DNA of 64,000 bases from JAVVEG01 sp032251455. GTDB taxonomy: Bacteria; Pseudomonadota; Gammaproteobacteria; Pseudomonadales; Pseudohongiellaceae. Below the pieces are notes generated by a model. It was given only the letters and a program-made list of their open reading frames with translations, was not told the origin of the DNA and searched no databases. The DNA is taken from positions 58,397 through 122,396 of the forward strand of contig JAVVEG010000009.1 in NCBI GenBank assembly GCA_032251455.1, written 5' to 3'. Both the position numbers and the translations under genes were made by a program. Below, in pieces: positions 35,426-43,950 of this stretch (position 1 is its first letter; the number at the start of each line of letters is the position of its first letter).

Positions 35426-36097
35426 TCAGCTTACCAGTTGACCTGACAGCAAAGGGACGAATTTGACCTGTGCTATCACTTGACGATGATATTCATCAGC
35501 CCGGCGGGTGATCAGCAACAACTCCTGCCCCTGGCTGCCTCCAACCGGAATGATCAAGCGACCGTCTGGTGCCAGTTGTTCAAGCAACTCCGCTGGCACT
35601 TGCTGCGGGGCAGCAGCGGCAATGATTGCGTCAAAAGGCCCCTTGTCGGCCCAGCCCAGACTTCCATCGGCATGTTTGAACTCGATATTGCGTAATTTGA
35701 GCACGCCCAGATTACGACGTGCTTTCTCCAGCAAGGGCCGGATACGTTCCACGCTGTATACCTGCCCGACCAGCTGGGCAATCACTGCTGTCTGATAGCC
35801 GCAGCCGGTACCAATCTCCAGCACCTTCTCGGGTTTATGTCCCCCTGCCAAAACAGCTTCGGTCATGCGCGCAACCACATAAGGCTGGGAGATCGTCTGA
35901 CTGTACCCTATGGGCAGGGCCACGTCTTCATAGGCCCGGTGCGACAAAGCCTCATCCAGAAACAGATGGCGGGGGGTATTGCGCATGATATCCAGCACCG
36001 CCCAATCCTTGATGCCCTGCTCCAGCAAACGGCCCACCATGCGTTCGCGGGTACGCTGAGAAGTCATGCCTATACCGGCCAGATTCGGGGTATTCAC
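35426..36097 (-). CDS. pcm: Protein-L-isoaspartate O-methyltransferase Pcm
   Basis: Methylates damaged isoaspartyl residues to start their repair. SAM-binding motif KVLEIGTGCGYQTAVIAQL, substrate region DVALPIGYSQTISQPYVVARM, and C-terminal FVPLLSGQL. The frame opens with a GTG at 36097 that overlaps the truD stop (GTGA). Homologues from pseudomonads start MTSQRTRERL, which matches an internal ATG at 36067; either start is possible, giving 223 or 213 residues. In enterics surE lies between truD and pcm; here it is absent. Confidence 0.94.
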   Translation of the reverse strand: MNTPNLAGIGMTSQRTRERMVGRLLEQGIKDWAVLDIMRNTPRHLFLDEALSHRAYEDVALPIGYSQTISQPYVVARMTEAVLAGGHKPEKVLEIGTGCGYQTAVIAQLVGQVYSVERIRPLLEKARRNLGVLKLRNIEFKHADGSLGWADKGPFDAIIAAAAPQQVPAELLEQLAPDGRLIIPVGGSQGQELLLITRRADEYHRQVIAQVKFVPLLSGQLVS

Positions 36098-37167
36098 ATT
36101 GTCGCTTCCTGTTCTGTATCTTGCCGGTATTGAAAAAGTTCACGCAGTACCGCAGTGGCATAGCCGCCCGGTGGCAAACTGAAACGTAGTATCAAATCTG
36201 CATTGGATTCTGTACTGCACTCCAGTCCCTGCACTGGCAGACACAGGCTGCGTCGATCCTGCTGCAAACCAAAGGCCTCAAGACCTCGACACAGATCAAG
36301 CAGTTCGCTGGCAACAGCTCTTTCCAGTTCCCCTGCCTGGAAGGAGCTCGCTGGCTCTCCCCGCCCCCACAGAGCGCCGGTCACGTGGATGTCGCCCTGT
36401 TCCAGCCGCAAGGTGAACCCGTCGTCCTGCTCTCCGCTTGCAAAGACACTGCGGCTACCCTGTAAATTCAGCACATCACCAGGCAACCAGGTTTGCCAGT
36501 TGGCTGCAGCCACACGGGCGTCGAGAATCCGGTTGAATATCGCCGCCCGTGCAGCCGAGAGCAAAATGCCACGTTGATAACGACTGCATTTCAAACGGCC
36601 CTCGAACAGGGCGCGTGCCCGTGACAGATTTTCTCCCGAGCGCCCAAACCGCTGTTCTCCGTAATAGTTTGGTACTCCCTTCTGGCTTATCCAATGCAGG
36701 CGCTGTTCCAACTCATGGTCCGGATCATGCACTCCGCGCAGGCGGATACTAAAGTGGTTGGCCTTGTGTGTACCCTGTCTCAATTTACGGTGGTTGAGAC
36801 CATGAGCCAGGACTTCCAGCCCAGCTGCATTAAGGCCCAGCAAATCAGGCGTCAGCCTGCCCGGCAGACAAATGCTGAACCACTGGCTGCACACGCCCTG
36901 TTTGTCTTTCATGCCGGCATAACCGATATTTGTCTGGCTGACCTGAAAATACTGTGACAGACGCTCCAGCACATCCTTGCTGGTCAGTGCTGTCTTGCGC
37001 ACCTGCACAAACAGATGCTCACCCTTGCCACTGGGTCCAAAGCCAAGTTCTTCCTCCACTTGAAAATCTTCCGGTACCTGCTTGAAACCTGCAATAATCC
37101 GGGGTCGGCCATAGGCATAGGCCAGTGTACCGTCCTGCACAGGCATTGGCGTGGATAACGACATCAT
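36094..37167 (-). CDS. truD: tRNA pseudouridine(13) synthase TruD
   Basis: Makes pseudouridine 13 in tRNA-Glu. Catalytic Asp88 is in GMKDKQG, preceded by the RNA-binding segment EDFQVEEELGF. The TRUD insertion domain carries GVPNYYGEQRFGRSGENLSRA, and GGYATAVLRELFQ is at the C-terminus. It has 357 residues. The ATG overlaps the ispF stop (ATGATG/TGA), and its own stop overlaps the GTG of pcm, so translation of ispD-ispF-truD-pcm is coupled throughout. Confidence 0.96.
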   Translation of the reverse strand: MMSLSTPMPVQDGTLAYAYGRPRIIAGFKQVPEDFQVEEELGFGPSGKGEHLFVQVRKTALTSKDVLERLSQYFQVSQTNIGYAGMKDKQGVCSQWFSICLPGRLTPDLLGLNAAGLEVLAHGLNHRKLRQGTHKANHFSIRLRGVHDPDHELEQRLHWISQKGVPNYYGEQRFGRSGENLSRARALFEGRLKCSRYQRGILLSAARAAIFNRILDARVAAANWQTWLPGDVLNLQGSRSVFASGEQDDGFTLRLEQGDIHVTGALWGRGEPASSFQAGELERAVASELLDLCRGLEAFGLQQDRRSLCLPVQGLECSTESNADLILRFSLPPGGYATAVLRELFQYRQDTEQEATM

Positions 37168-37658
37168 GATTGCCCAGCAGCAGACAACAATACTACCGCA
37201 TAGGTTTCGATACCTTCACCACGACCTACAAAACCCATCCCCTCTGTGGTCGACGCCTTGATATTGACTTGGCCGGGCTGGACGCAAAGCAGATGGGCCA
37301 GGCGTTCCTGCATGGCAGCCACATGCGGAGACATTTTCGGTGCCTGGGCAAGAATGGTGATATCTGCATTGAGCAACTGCCAAGCTTCGTCCCGCATCAT
37401 GCTTACCACTTTCTCCAGCAACAGGGCACTGTCTACGCCGGCCAGGGCCGGATCGGTATCCGGGAAATGACGGCCGATATCTCCCTTGGCCAGAGCACCA
37501 AGCAAGGCATCGCAAAGTGCATGAATCACGGCATCCCCATCGGAATGGGCCAACAGTCCTTGTTTATGGGGTATCTGGATACCGCCAAGAATCAGTTGCC
37601 GGCCAGCAGCGGGATCAGCAAAACGGTGGGCATCATAGCCGTGACCTATTCTCATCAT
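37164..37658 (-). CDS. ispF: 2-C-methyl-D-erythritol 2,4-cyclodiphosphate synthase IspF
   Basis: Fifth step of the MEP isoprenoid pathway. Metal-binding motif GYDAHRF at the start, LILGGIQIPHKQGLLAHSDGDAVIHALCDALLGA (second metal His), DTDPAL and C-terminal KASTTEGMGFVGRGEGIE. It has 164 residues. Overlaps ispD (stop/start ATGA) and truD. Confidence 0.97.
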   Translation of the reverse strand: MMRIGHGYDAHRFADPAAGRQLILGGIQIPHKQGLLAHSDGDAVIHALCDALLGALAKGDIGRHFPDTDPALAGVDSALLLEKVVSMMRDEAWQLLNADITILAQAPKMSPHVAAMQERLAHLLCVQPGQVNIKASTTEGMGFVGRGEGIETYAVVLLSAAGQS

Positions 37659-38371
37659 GTGTGCTCTCTATCCTGGGCCTCAAGAATCATGGCGGCCAGT
37701 TGCAGGTCTTCAGGGTGAGTGATTTTCAGATTATCTGCGGCCCCTGGAACCAACAGCGGGGAATAACCAAGAGACTCCATGGCTGAGGCTTCATCAGTGA
37801 CGGCAATGTCCTTTTCTGCAGCCAGTTGCAGGGCCTGCCGGAGCAAGCCGTAACGAAACATCTGCGGGGTCAGGGCCATCCACACCTGACGACGATCAAG
37901 CGTAGAACTGACCCGCCCTTCGGCATCGGCAAGTTTCAGGGTGTCACGCACCGGAGCCGCCAACAAGCCTCCACAGGGATCAGGTTCCAGGGTTTCCATC
38001 AGCCGAACTATATCGGCTGTCCGGACACATGGACGTGCCGCATCATGTACCAGTACCCAATCGTCCGCAGCAACCAGAGTGGATAGCCGGTCCAGCGCGT
38101 TGAGCACGGACAGGTAACGATCCTTGCCGCCGATACAAGTCAGGATTCGAGCCTCATTGGCCAGCGGTTGCTGGGACCAGAGGCTGCCTGCCTGTTGCAG
38201 GTCTGCCGTATCCAATGCAACAACAATACCCTGTATCTGTGCCATGGCATGCAGTCGCGACAAGGTCAGGTTGAGTACAGACTGACCCTGCAGCCGCATG
38301 TATTGCTTGGGAATTTCGCTGTGCATCCGGCTGCCACGGCCTGCTGCCGGTACCACTGCCCATATTGCCAT
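37655..38371 (-). CDS. ispD: 2-C-methyl-D-erythritol 4-phosphate cytidylyltransferase IspD
   Basis: Third step of the MEP pathway, transferring CMP from CTP. Nucleotidyltransferase signature VPAAGRGSRMHSEIPKQYMRLQGQSVL at residues ~6-32, central VLVHDAARPCV, and DEASAMESLGY near the C-terminus. It has 238 residues. Follows ftsB, as in many gammaproteobacteria, and overlaps ispF by four bases. Confidence 0.97.
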   Translation of the reverse strand: MAIWAVVPAAGRGSRMHSEIPKQYMRLQGQSVLNLTLSRLHAMAQIQGIVVALDTADLQQAGSLWSQQPLANEARILTCIGGKDRYLSVLNALDRLSTLVAADDWVLVHDAARPCVRTADIVRLMETLEPDPCGGLLAAPVRDTLKLADAEGRVSSTLDRRQVWMALTPQMFRYGLLRQALQLAAEKDIAVTDEASAMESLGYSPLLVPGAADNLKITHPEDLQLAAMILEAQDREHT

Positions 38372-38389
38372 TGACTGCCTGTCCCCTGC

Positions 38390-38659
38390 TTAATCAACGA
38401 TCAGATAGAAGGTTTCGTCTTCCTTGATCATGCCCAACTCGCTGCGTGCACGCTCCTCGATAGCTTCCATACCGTTTTTCAGGTCCAGGACTTCCTGCTC
38501 CAGACGCTGATTGCGTTGCCGCAGATCGGCATTGGCCATTTGCTCGGCCTGTACCTGCTGTTCCAGTTGGCGCAATTGTGCCATGCTGCCTTCCCCGACC
38601 CAAAGCCGGTACTGGAAAACAAGCAGGATCACCACCAAAGCCAGAATCAGCGCTCGCAT
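38390..38659 (-). CDS. ftsB: Cell division protein FtsB
   Basis: Small bitopic protein of the FtsQLB complex that signals to septal peptidoglycan synthesis. A transmembrane segment at the very N-terminus (RALILALVVILLVFQYRLWVG) is followed by a coiled coil (MAQLRQLEQQVQAEQMANADLRQRNQRLEQEV) and the conserved LKNGMEAIEERARSELGMIKEDETFYLIVD end. I chose the ATG at 38659 because AAGGAG lies four bases before it and because the extra codons upstream run into a decamer tandem repeat. It has 89 residues. Between eno and ispD. Confidence 0.95.
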   Translation of the reverse strand: MRALILALVVILLVFQYRLWVGEGSMAQLRQLEQQVQAEQMANADLRQRNQRLEQEVLDLKNGMEAIEERARSELGMIKEDETFYLIVD

Positions 38660-38672
38660 AGCACTCCTTCTC

Positions 38673-38712
38673 ATGCCTTTCAATGCCTTTCAATGCCTTT
38701 CAATGCCTTGCA
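38673..38712 (-). repeat. Decamer tandem repeat in the eno-ftsB gap
   Basis: ATGCCTTTCA (minus strand TGAAAGGCAT) occurs three times perfectly at 38673, 38683 and 38693, and a fourth time with one change at 38703. The array fills the space between the eno stop and the ftsB ribosome site. Confidence 0.9.
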
Positions 38713-38715
38713 TGC

Positions 38716-40011
38716 TCAACCGATAATATGCTGGAACTCCTGAAGCCCACGGTATACCGCACGATCACCCAGCTCTTGTTCGATACGCAGCAGTCGGTTG
38801 TATTTGGCTACCCGGTCCGAGCGGCACAGGGACCCGGTCTTGATCTGCCCGGCACCGGTAGCCACGGCCAGATCGGCAATCGTGGTATCTTCGGTCTCCC
38901 CGGAACGATGTGAAATGACCGCCGTATAGCCCGCCTGTCGAGCCATTCTGATAGCCGCCAGGGTTTCAGTCAATGTGCCAATCTGGTTGAATTTGATCAG
39001 AATCGAGTTGGCAATCTGCTGATCAATGCCTCGTTGCAGAATTTCGGTATTGGTGACAAACAGGTCATCCCCAACCAGTTGCACCTTGTCTCCCAGTTTA
39101 CGAGTCAATCGCGCCCATCCATCCCAGTCGCTTTCATCCATGCCATCCTCGATCGATAGAATCTCATAGTCGGTGGAGAGTTTGGCCAGATAATCAACAA
39201 AACCGGCTGAATCGTAGGCGGAATTTTCTCCTTTCAGCAGGTATTGACCATCCCGGTAAAACTCGGAGGCAGCACAGTCAAGTGCCAGGCGAATATCCTT
39301 GCCCATCTGCAGACCGGTTGCAGCCACAGCAGTCAGGATGGCATCCAGGGCCGCTGCATTGGAAGGCAGATTGGGCGCAAATCCACCTTCATCGCCCACT
39401 GCGGTGCTCAGGCCCTGTTTGTGCAGAACCGCTTTCAGACTATGGAAAATCTCGGCGCCATAGCGCAGGGCTTCGGCAAAGGTCGGCGCACCGACCGGCT
39501 GGATCATGAATTCCTGGATATCGACATTATTATCGGCATGTTCACCCCCGTTGATGATATTCATCATCGGTACCGGCAGGCTGAATGAGCCGCCACCATT
39601 GAGCCTGGCGATATAGGCATAGAGCGGCAGTCTGTTTTCCAGTGCGGCGGCCCTGGCGGCGGCCAGAGAGACCGCCAGAATGGCATTGGCACCCAGCCCT
39701 GCTTTATTGGGGGTACCATCCAGTGCAATCATGGCCTGATCCAGCCCTGCCTGATCATTGACATCGCGCCCACACAGCTCTTTGCTGATACGGGTATTGA
39801 CGTTGGCGACTGCTGTTAATACGCCTTTACCCAGATAGCGTTGTGGATTCTTGTCGCGCAACTCCAGGGCCTCTCTTGACCCAGTAGATGCCCCTGAAGG
39901 TGCACAGGCACTGCCCATGACCCCCGAAGCCAGAATGACATCTGCCTCGACCGTCGGATTGCCTCGTGAATCCAGAATTTCTCTGGCCCGTATTGTCTTT
40001 ATTTCTGCCAT
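38716..40011 (-). CDS. eno: Enolase
   Basis: Converts 2-phosphoglycerate to phosphoenolpyruvate; also a degradosome subunit in E. coli. ARE-ILDSRGNPTVEADV at the start, PSGASTGSREALELRD, IINGGEHADNNVDIQEFM, VGDEGGFAPNL, the catalytic KFNQIGTLTETLAAI segment and the signature SHRSGETEDTTIADLAV. It has 431 residues, standard. Separated from kdsA by 63 bases. Confidence 0.98.
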   Translation of the reverse strand: MAEIKTIRAREILDSRGNPTVEADVILASGVMGSACAPSGASTGSREALELRDKNPQRYLGKGVLTAVANVNTRISKELCGRDVNDQAGLDQAMIALDGTPNKAGLGANAILAVSLAAARAAALENRLPLYAYIARLNGGGSFSLPVPMMNIINGGEHADNNVDIQEFMIQPVGAPTFAEALRYGAEIFHSLKAVLHKQGLSTAVGDEGGFAPNLPSNAAALDAILTAVAATGLQMGKDIRLALDCAASEFYRDGQYLLKGENSAYDSAGFVDYLAKLSTDYEILSIEDGMDESDWDGWARLTRKLGDKVQLVGDDLFVTNTEILQRGIDQQIANSILIKFNQIGTLTETLAAIRMARQAGYTAVISHRSGETEDTTIADLAVATGAGQIKTGSLCRSDRVAKYNRLLRIEQELGDRAVYRGLQEFQHIIG

Positions 40012-40074
40012 CTTGCACCCTTGTTCAGTTTTCGTTGGTTTTGCTGTATAGACACTCTGACTAGCCAGGAGTAG

Positions 40075-40758
40075 CTAGCGGGTATCAATTGCGGGAAATG
40101 ATTTGATCAACTCATCCACNNNNNNNNNNNNNNNNNNNNNNNNNNNNNNNNNNNNNNNNNNNNNNNNNNNNNNNNNNNNNNNNNNNNNNNNNNNNNNNNN
40201 NNNNNNNNNNNNNNNNNNNTCGACTACCAGATTGTTGTAACCAAAACTGGAACCGCGTTCGCACAACATCAGGCGCTGATTACCGGATTCCTCAAACTTG
40301 TTCAGGATATGACGCATTTCCTGTGGAGCCAGGAATTGTGCCTTCTTGATATTGATGGCTGCCCCTGTCGCCGCCATGGCCTGCACCAGGTCTGTTTGTC
40401 TGGACAGAAAGGCTGGCAATTGCAGCACATCGGCCACAGCGGCAACCGGCGCCGCCTGCCAGGGCTCATGAATATCCGTGATGACCGGTACCTTGAACTT
40501 TTGTTTGACCGCGTCCAGTATCTGCACTCCCCGTTCCAGGCCGGGCCCTCGAAAAGAATGAATAGAGGAGCGATTGGCCTTGTCAAAAGAGGCCTTGAAT
40601 ATATAGGGGATTCCCAGTTTTTTGCTGACCCGTACAAATTCTGCCGCAACTTCCATGGCCAGGTCTTCAGATTCCAGCACATTGATGCCGGCCAGCAGAA
40701 CAAAGGGCTGGTCATTGGCCAGGGTAATATCTGCTATCTGTACAATTTTGTGCTTCAC
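40075..40758 (-). CDS. kdsA: 3-Deoxy-D-manno-octulosonate 8-phosphate synthase KdsA (interrupted by an assembly gap)
   Basis: Condenses arabinose 5-phosphate with phosphoenolpyruvate to KDO 8-phosphate for lipopolysaccharide. Visible are about 180 N-terminal residues (KHKIVQIADI, GINVLESEDLAMEVA, FKASFDKANRSSIHSFRGPG, VITDIHEP, LPAFLSRQTDLV, FGYNNLVV) and the last 14 (VDELIKSFPAIDTR). The middle falls in 100 N. The family is ~281 residues long, so about 88 residues (~264 bases) are missing although the gap is drawn as 100; the frame across it is therefore coincidental. The start is a GTG overlapping the pyrG stop (GTGA). Not evidence for a real truncation. Confidence 0.93.
   Translation of the reverse strand: MKHKIVQIADITLANDQPFVLLAGINVLESEDLAMEVAAEFVRVSKKLGIPYIFKASFDKANRSSIHSFRGPGLERGVQILDAVKQKFKVPVITDIHEPWQAAPVAAVADVLQLPAFLSRQTDLVQAMAATGAAINIKKAQFLAPQEMRHILNKFEESGNQRLMLCERGSSFGYNNLVVXXXXXXXXXXXXXXXXXXXXXXXXXXXXXXXXXXVDELIKSFPAIDTR
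40120..40219. other. Assembly gap, exactly 100 N
   Basis: A run of exactly 100 N inside kdsA, the usual placeholder for a gap of unknown size. By comparison with the family length the true missing sequence should be roughly 260-270 bases. Confidence 0.98.
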
Positions 40759-42425
40759 GCGCCGGTCTCTGCCTGCTGGTTGATCGCTACTGCGCCCCCG
40801 GACTTGTCCTGATGCGCCAGGGCAGCCTTGATGAAACCGGTAAACAGTGGGTGTCCATCACGCGGGGTCGAGGTGAATTCCGGATGAAACTGGCAGGCCA
40901 CAAACCAGGGGTGATCCGGTGCTTCCACAACCTCCACCAGCATACCGTCCATGGAGCGTCCGGCAATGACCAACCCGGCCTGTTGCAAGGCCTCGACATA
41001 AGTATTATTGACTTCATACCGATGGCGATGTCTTTCCATAATCACATCTTTGCCATAACAGGCATGGGTTGTCGTTGCCTTTTCCAGGCGACATTTCTGC
41101 CCGCCCAGGCGCATGGTGCCGCCAAGATCTGAATCGCTGTCACGAACCTCCCGGTTACCTTCAGCAGTAAGCCATTCGCTGATCAGTGCTACCACGGGCG
41201 ATTTGCAGTCGGCCTTGAATTCGGTACTGTTGGCATCCTCCAGGCCGGCCACATTGCGTGCGTATTCGATTACTGCCACCTGCATGCCCAGGCAAATCCC
41301 CAGATAGGGGATTTTGTGTTCACGGGCATACTGGACTGTCAGTATCTTACCTTCGACCCCACGCACACCAAACCCACCGGGGACCAGAATTGCATGTACT
41401 CCGGCCAGCAGCCCGGTACCTTGTGCCTTCACATCAGAGGAGTCAATGTAACGGATATTGATCCGCGTCCGCGTCTGGATGCCCGCATGCGTGACCGCTT
41501 CGATCAAGGATTTATAGGCTTCCAGCAATTCCATGTACTTACCAACAATGGCAATGGTGACTTCCTGGTCCGGATGCAATTTGGCATCCACCACCCGATC
41601 CCATTCAGTGAAATCGGCAGGGGGGCAGACCATATTGAATTTCTTGATAATGATCTCATCCAGCCCACTGGCCCTGAGCACAGCCGGGACCCGATAGATC
41701 GTGTCGGTATCGGGCAGCGAGACGACAGCAGGCAGATCCACATTGGTAAACAGGGCGATCTTGCGGCGGGAGGATTCCGGAATTTCATGGTCGGAACGGC
41801 AGATCAGAATATCGGGCTGAATACCGATCGAACGTAATTCCTTGACCGAGTGCTGGGTGGGTTTGGTTTTGGTTTCACCCGCCGTTTCGATATAGGGCAC
41901 CAGGGTCAGGTGCATGAACAAAGCCTGGCCTGAACCCAGCTCCACCCGCATCTGACGTACGGCTTCCAGAAAGGGCTGGGATTCGATATCCCCCACTGTA
42001 CCCCCAATTTCCACCAGAGCAACATCGACGTCGCCAGCCCCATCGATGATGCGACGCTTGATTTCATCGGTGATATGCGGAATGACCTGAATGGTGGCGC
42101 CGAGGTAATCTCCCCGGCGTTCACGCTTGATCACCTCTTCGTAGACACGCCCCGTGGTGAAATTGTTTTTCGCCTTCATGGTGGTGCGGATAAAGCGTTC
42201 ATAATGCCCCAGATCCAGATCGGTCTCCGCACCATCCTCGGTGACAAAGACTTCCCCATGCTGGAATGGACTCATGGTACCCGGATCCACGTTGATATAG
42301 GGGTCGAGTTTCAACATGGTGACTTTGATGCCGCGGGCTTCGAGAATTGCCGCGAGAGAAGCTGAGGTAATGCCTTTACCCAGTGAAGAGACCACTCCAC
42401 CGGTGATAAAAATAAATCGCGTCAT
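40755..42425 (-). CDS. pyrG: CTP synthase PyrG
   Basis: Makes CTP from UTP, ATP and glutamine. N-terminal amidoligase: FIFITGGVVSSLGKGITSASL at residues 4-24, KLDPYINVDPGTMSPFQHGEVFVTEDGAETDLDLGHYERF split over the next 50. C-terminal class I glutaminase: VPGGFGVRGVEGK, YLGICLGMQ with the nucleophile Cys, and the final CQFHPEFTSTP with the His of the triad. It has 556 residues. Linked to kdsA by a GTGA overlap and preceded by tilS. Confidence 0.98.
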   Translation of the reverse strand: MTRFIFITGGVVSSLGKGITSASLAAILEARGIKVTMLKLDPYINVDPGTMSPFQHGEVFVTEDGAETDLDLGHYERFIRTTMKAKNNFTTGRVYEEVIKRERRGDYLGATIQVIPHITDEIKRRIIDGAGDVDVALVEIGGTVGDIESQPFLEAVRQMRVELGSGQALFMHLTLVPYIETAGETKTKPTQHSVKELRSIGIQPDILICRSDHEIPESSRRKIALFTNVDLPAVVSLPDTDTIYRVPAVLRASGLDEIIIKKFNMVCPPADFTEWDRVVDAKLHPDQEVTIAIVGKYMELLEAYKSLIEAVTHAGIQTRTRINIRYIDSSDVKAQGTGLLAGVHAILVPGGFGVRGVEGKILTVQYAREHKIPYLGICLGMQVAVIEYARNVAGLEDANSTEFKADCKSPVVALISEWLTAEGNREVRDSDSDLGGTMRLGGQKCRLEKATTTHACYGKDVIMERHRHRYEVNNTYVEALQQAGLVIAGRSMDGMLVEVVEAPDHPWFVACQFHPEFTSTPRDGHPLFTGFIKAALAHQDKSGGAVAINQQAETGA

Positions 42426-42486
42426 TAACGCCCCATCCAGGTTATCGTTCGTATTTTATGCGCTGCAGGTGCGCGCTTAGATGGGA

Positions 42487-43950
42487 CTACAGGGTAGCAG
42501 AACCCCCTCCAGTCCACAAACCATTTCTGCTCGACCAACTGCACTCAAGCCCCTCTTCTCCCGCCCCGGCCTGTTGCCCATCAACAACACCAATGCCCGG
42601 GATGGCAACTATCTCGCCGTCATGGAGCAGCAAGGGTTGGCGCTCCCGCAACCAGGGAGGTATAGCGGCATCCTGCAGAATTTTCTTCAATGTGCGAGTC
42701 CGTCTGCCAACCAGCCGACAGCGTTCACCTCCTTGTCGGTAGCCCAGTTGCAGGGGCGAGTGTCGGGGCATCTGCAAGCCTTGCCCAAGGCGTTTGTACA
42801 GTCGCACCGCCCCGTTGTCCGGCAGCTTAATTTCCTGCCACAGGCCACCTTCCGGCAGGAGTGCAAATTCGTTTTGTCCCGCCAGGGTAAAATCTATGAC
42901 CGGCAATGCCTGTCGGGTGGATTGCAAAGGCAGCTCCCGGCGGATGATCAGAAGTTCGCGATACCGTTGCAAGATCCAACCTTGCCAGTTTATCCGGGTC
43001 CGAGCCGTCTCTGCTGCGGGAATCAATTCCTTGACTACCCGGCATAGCACCTGCCAACCCGGATCGGGATAAGCGTTTGCCAGCAGCCAGTGGCGCAGCA
43101 GATTGCGTTGCCGGCTTTCGGATAATGTACGCAGGGCTTGCACCCGCAGTGATACCGCTTTTTCCTGTTCAACTCTGCCGATATCCTCAGCGGCCAGTTC
43201 CGCCAGCAGTTCGGAAGCTTCTGCCAGCAGATTCATGCTGCGCTGCCAGCTTTCCCCATAGCCAGGCCAGCGGTCTTTTACCCTGGGCAGCAGTTGCTGG
43301 CGCAGATAGTTACGGTCAAAGCGCAGATCCGCATTGCTTTCATCTTCTATCCATTGCAAGGACAGAGCTTGTGCGTAGGCCTGCAGTTCTTGCCGACGCA
43401 GGTTCAACAGAGGGCGCCAGAGCTGGGATTTACCCAGTTTTCGGGTATGGGGCATGCCCGCCAGTCCATCCACTCCCGCGCCACGTTGCAGACGCAAAAA
43501 AAAGGTTTCCAGTTGATCATCCCGGTGGTGGGCCATGAGCAGGCATTCATCTTCGTGCAGATGTTCACTGAACACCCGGTACCGAGCCAGCCGGGCTTTT
43601 TCTTCCACACTGTCTCCCGAATCTATTGCCAGCTCGACCTGGTGACTGCTGAGGGCAATGCCCAGCTGTGCGCAAACTGAGCGGCAATGTTGCTCCCAGC
43701 GGCTGGCCTGAGGGCTCAGGCCATGGTTGACATGAATGGCTTGCAGGTGGAAGGCAGCGTGCAAAGCCTTATCTGCAGCCAAAAGCCGTTGCACGGCAAC
43801 AAGCAACACGGTGGAATCAAGGCCACCACTGTAGGCAATTTGCAAGGTCCGGCAAGCGGGTTGCTGCAGTCTGAGCGCAGTCAACTCAGCCAGCAGAGAC
43901 TGTTCAAGCTTCTGTTCAGCTGTCTGTTTAATCCTGGCTGTTGATGCCAT
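42487..43950 (-). CDS. tilS: tRNA(Ile)-lysidine synthase TilS
   Basis: Modifies the wobble cytidine of tRNA-Ile(CAU) to lysidine. PP-loop SGGLDST at residues 41-47, LQAIHVNHGLSPQA, LMAHHRDDQLETFFLRLQRGAG, GLAGM, and the C-terminal TilS domains (substrate and C-terminal regions) with RRTRTLKKILQDAAIPPWLRERQPLL. It has 487 residues, slightly longer than the E. coli protein (432). The start codon lies inside the 3' end of accA (23-base overlap), so coupling to accA is likely. Confidence 0.95.
   Translation of the reverse strand: MASTARIKQTAEQKLEQSLLAELTALRLQQPACRTLQIAYSGGLDSTVLLVAVQRLLAADKALHAAFHLQAIHVNHGLSPQASRWEQHCRSVCAQLGIALSSHQVELAIDSGDSVEEKARLARYRVFSEHLHEDECLLMAHHRDDQLETFFLRLQRGAGVDGLAGMPHTRKLGKSQLWRPLLNLRRQELQAYAQALSLQWIEDESNADLRFDRNYLRQQLLPRVKDRWPGYGESWQRSMNLLAEASELLAELAAEDIGRVEQEKAVSLRVQALRTLSESRQRNLLRHWLLANAYPDPGWQVLCRVVKELIPAAETARTRINWQGWILQRYRELLIIRRELPLQSTRQALPVIDFTLAGQNEFALLPEGGLWQEIKLPDNGAVRLYKRLGQGLQMPRHSPLQLGYRQGGERCRLVGRRTRTLKKILQDAAIPPWLRERQPLLLHDGEIVAIPGIGVVDGQQAGAGEEGLECSWSSRNGLWTGGGSATL

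Noticed and set aside
38673..38712. Short CRISPR-like array
   Set aside because: The copies are directly adjacent, only 10 bp, with no spacers.
40075..40758. kdsA pseudogene
   Set aside because: The interruption is an assembly gap; both flanks are intact and match the family.
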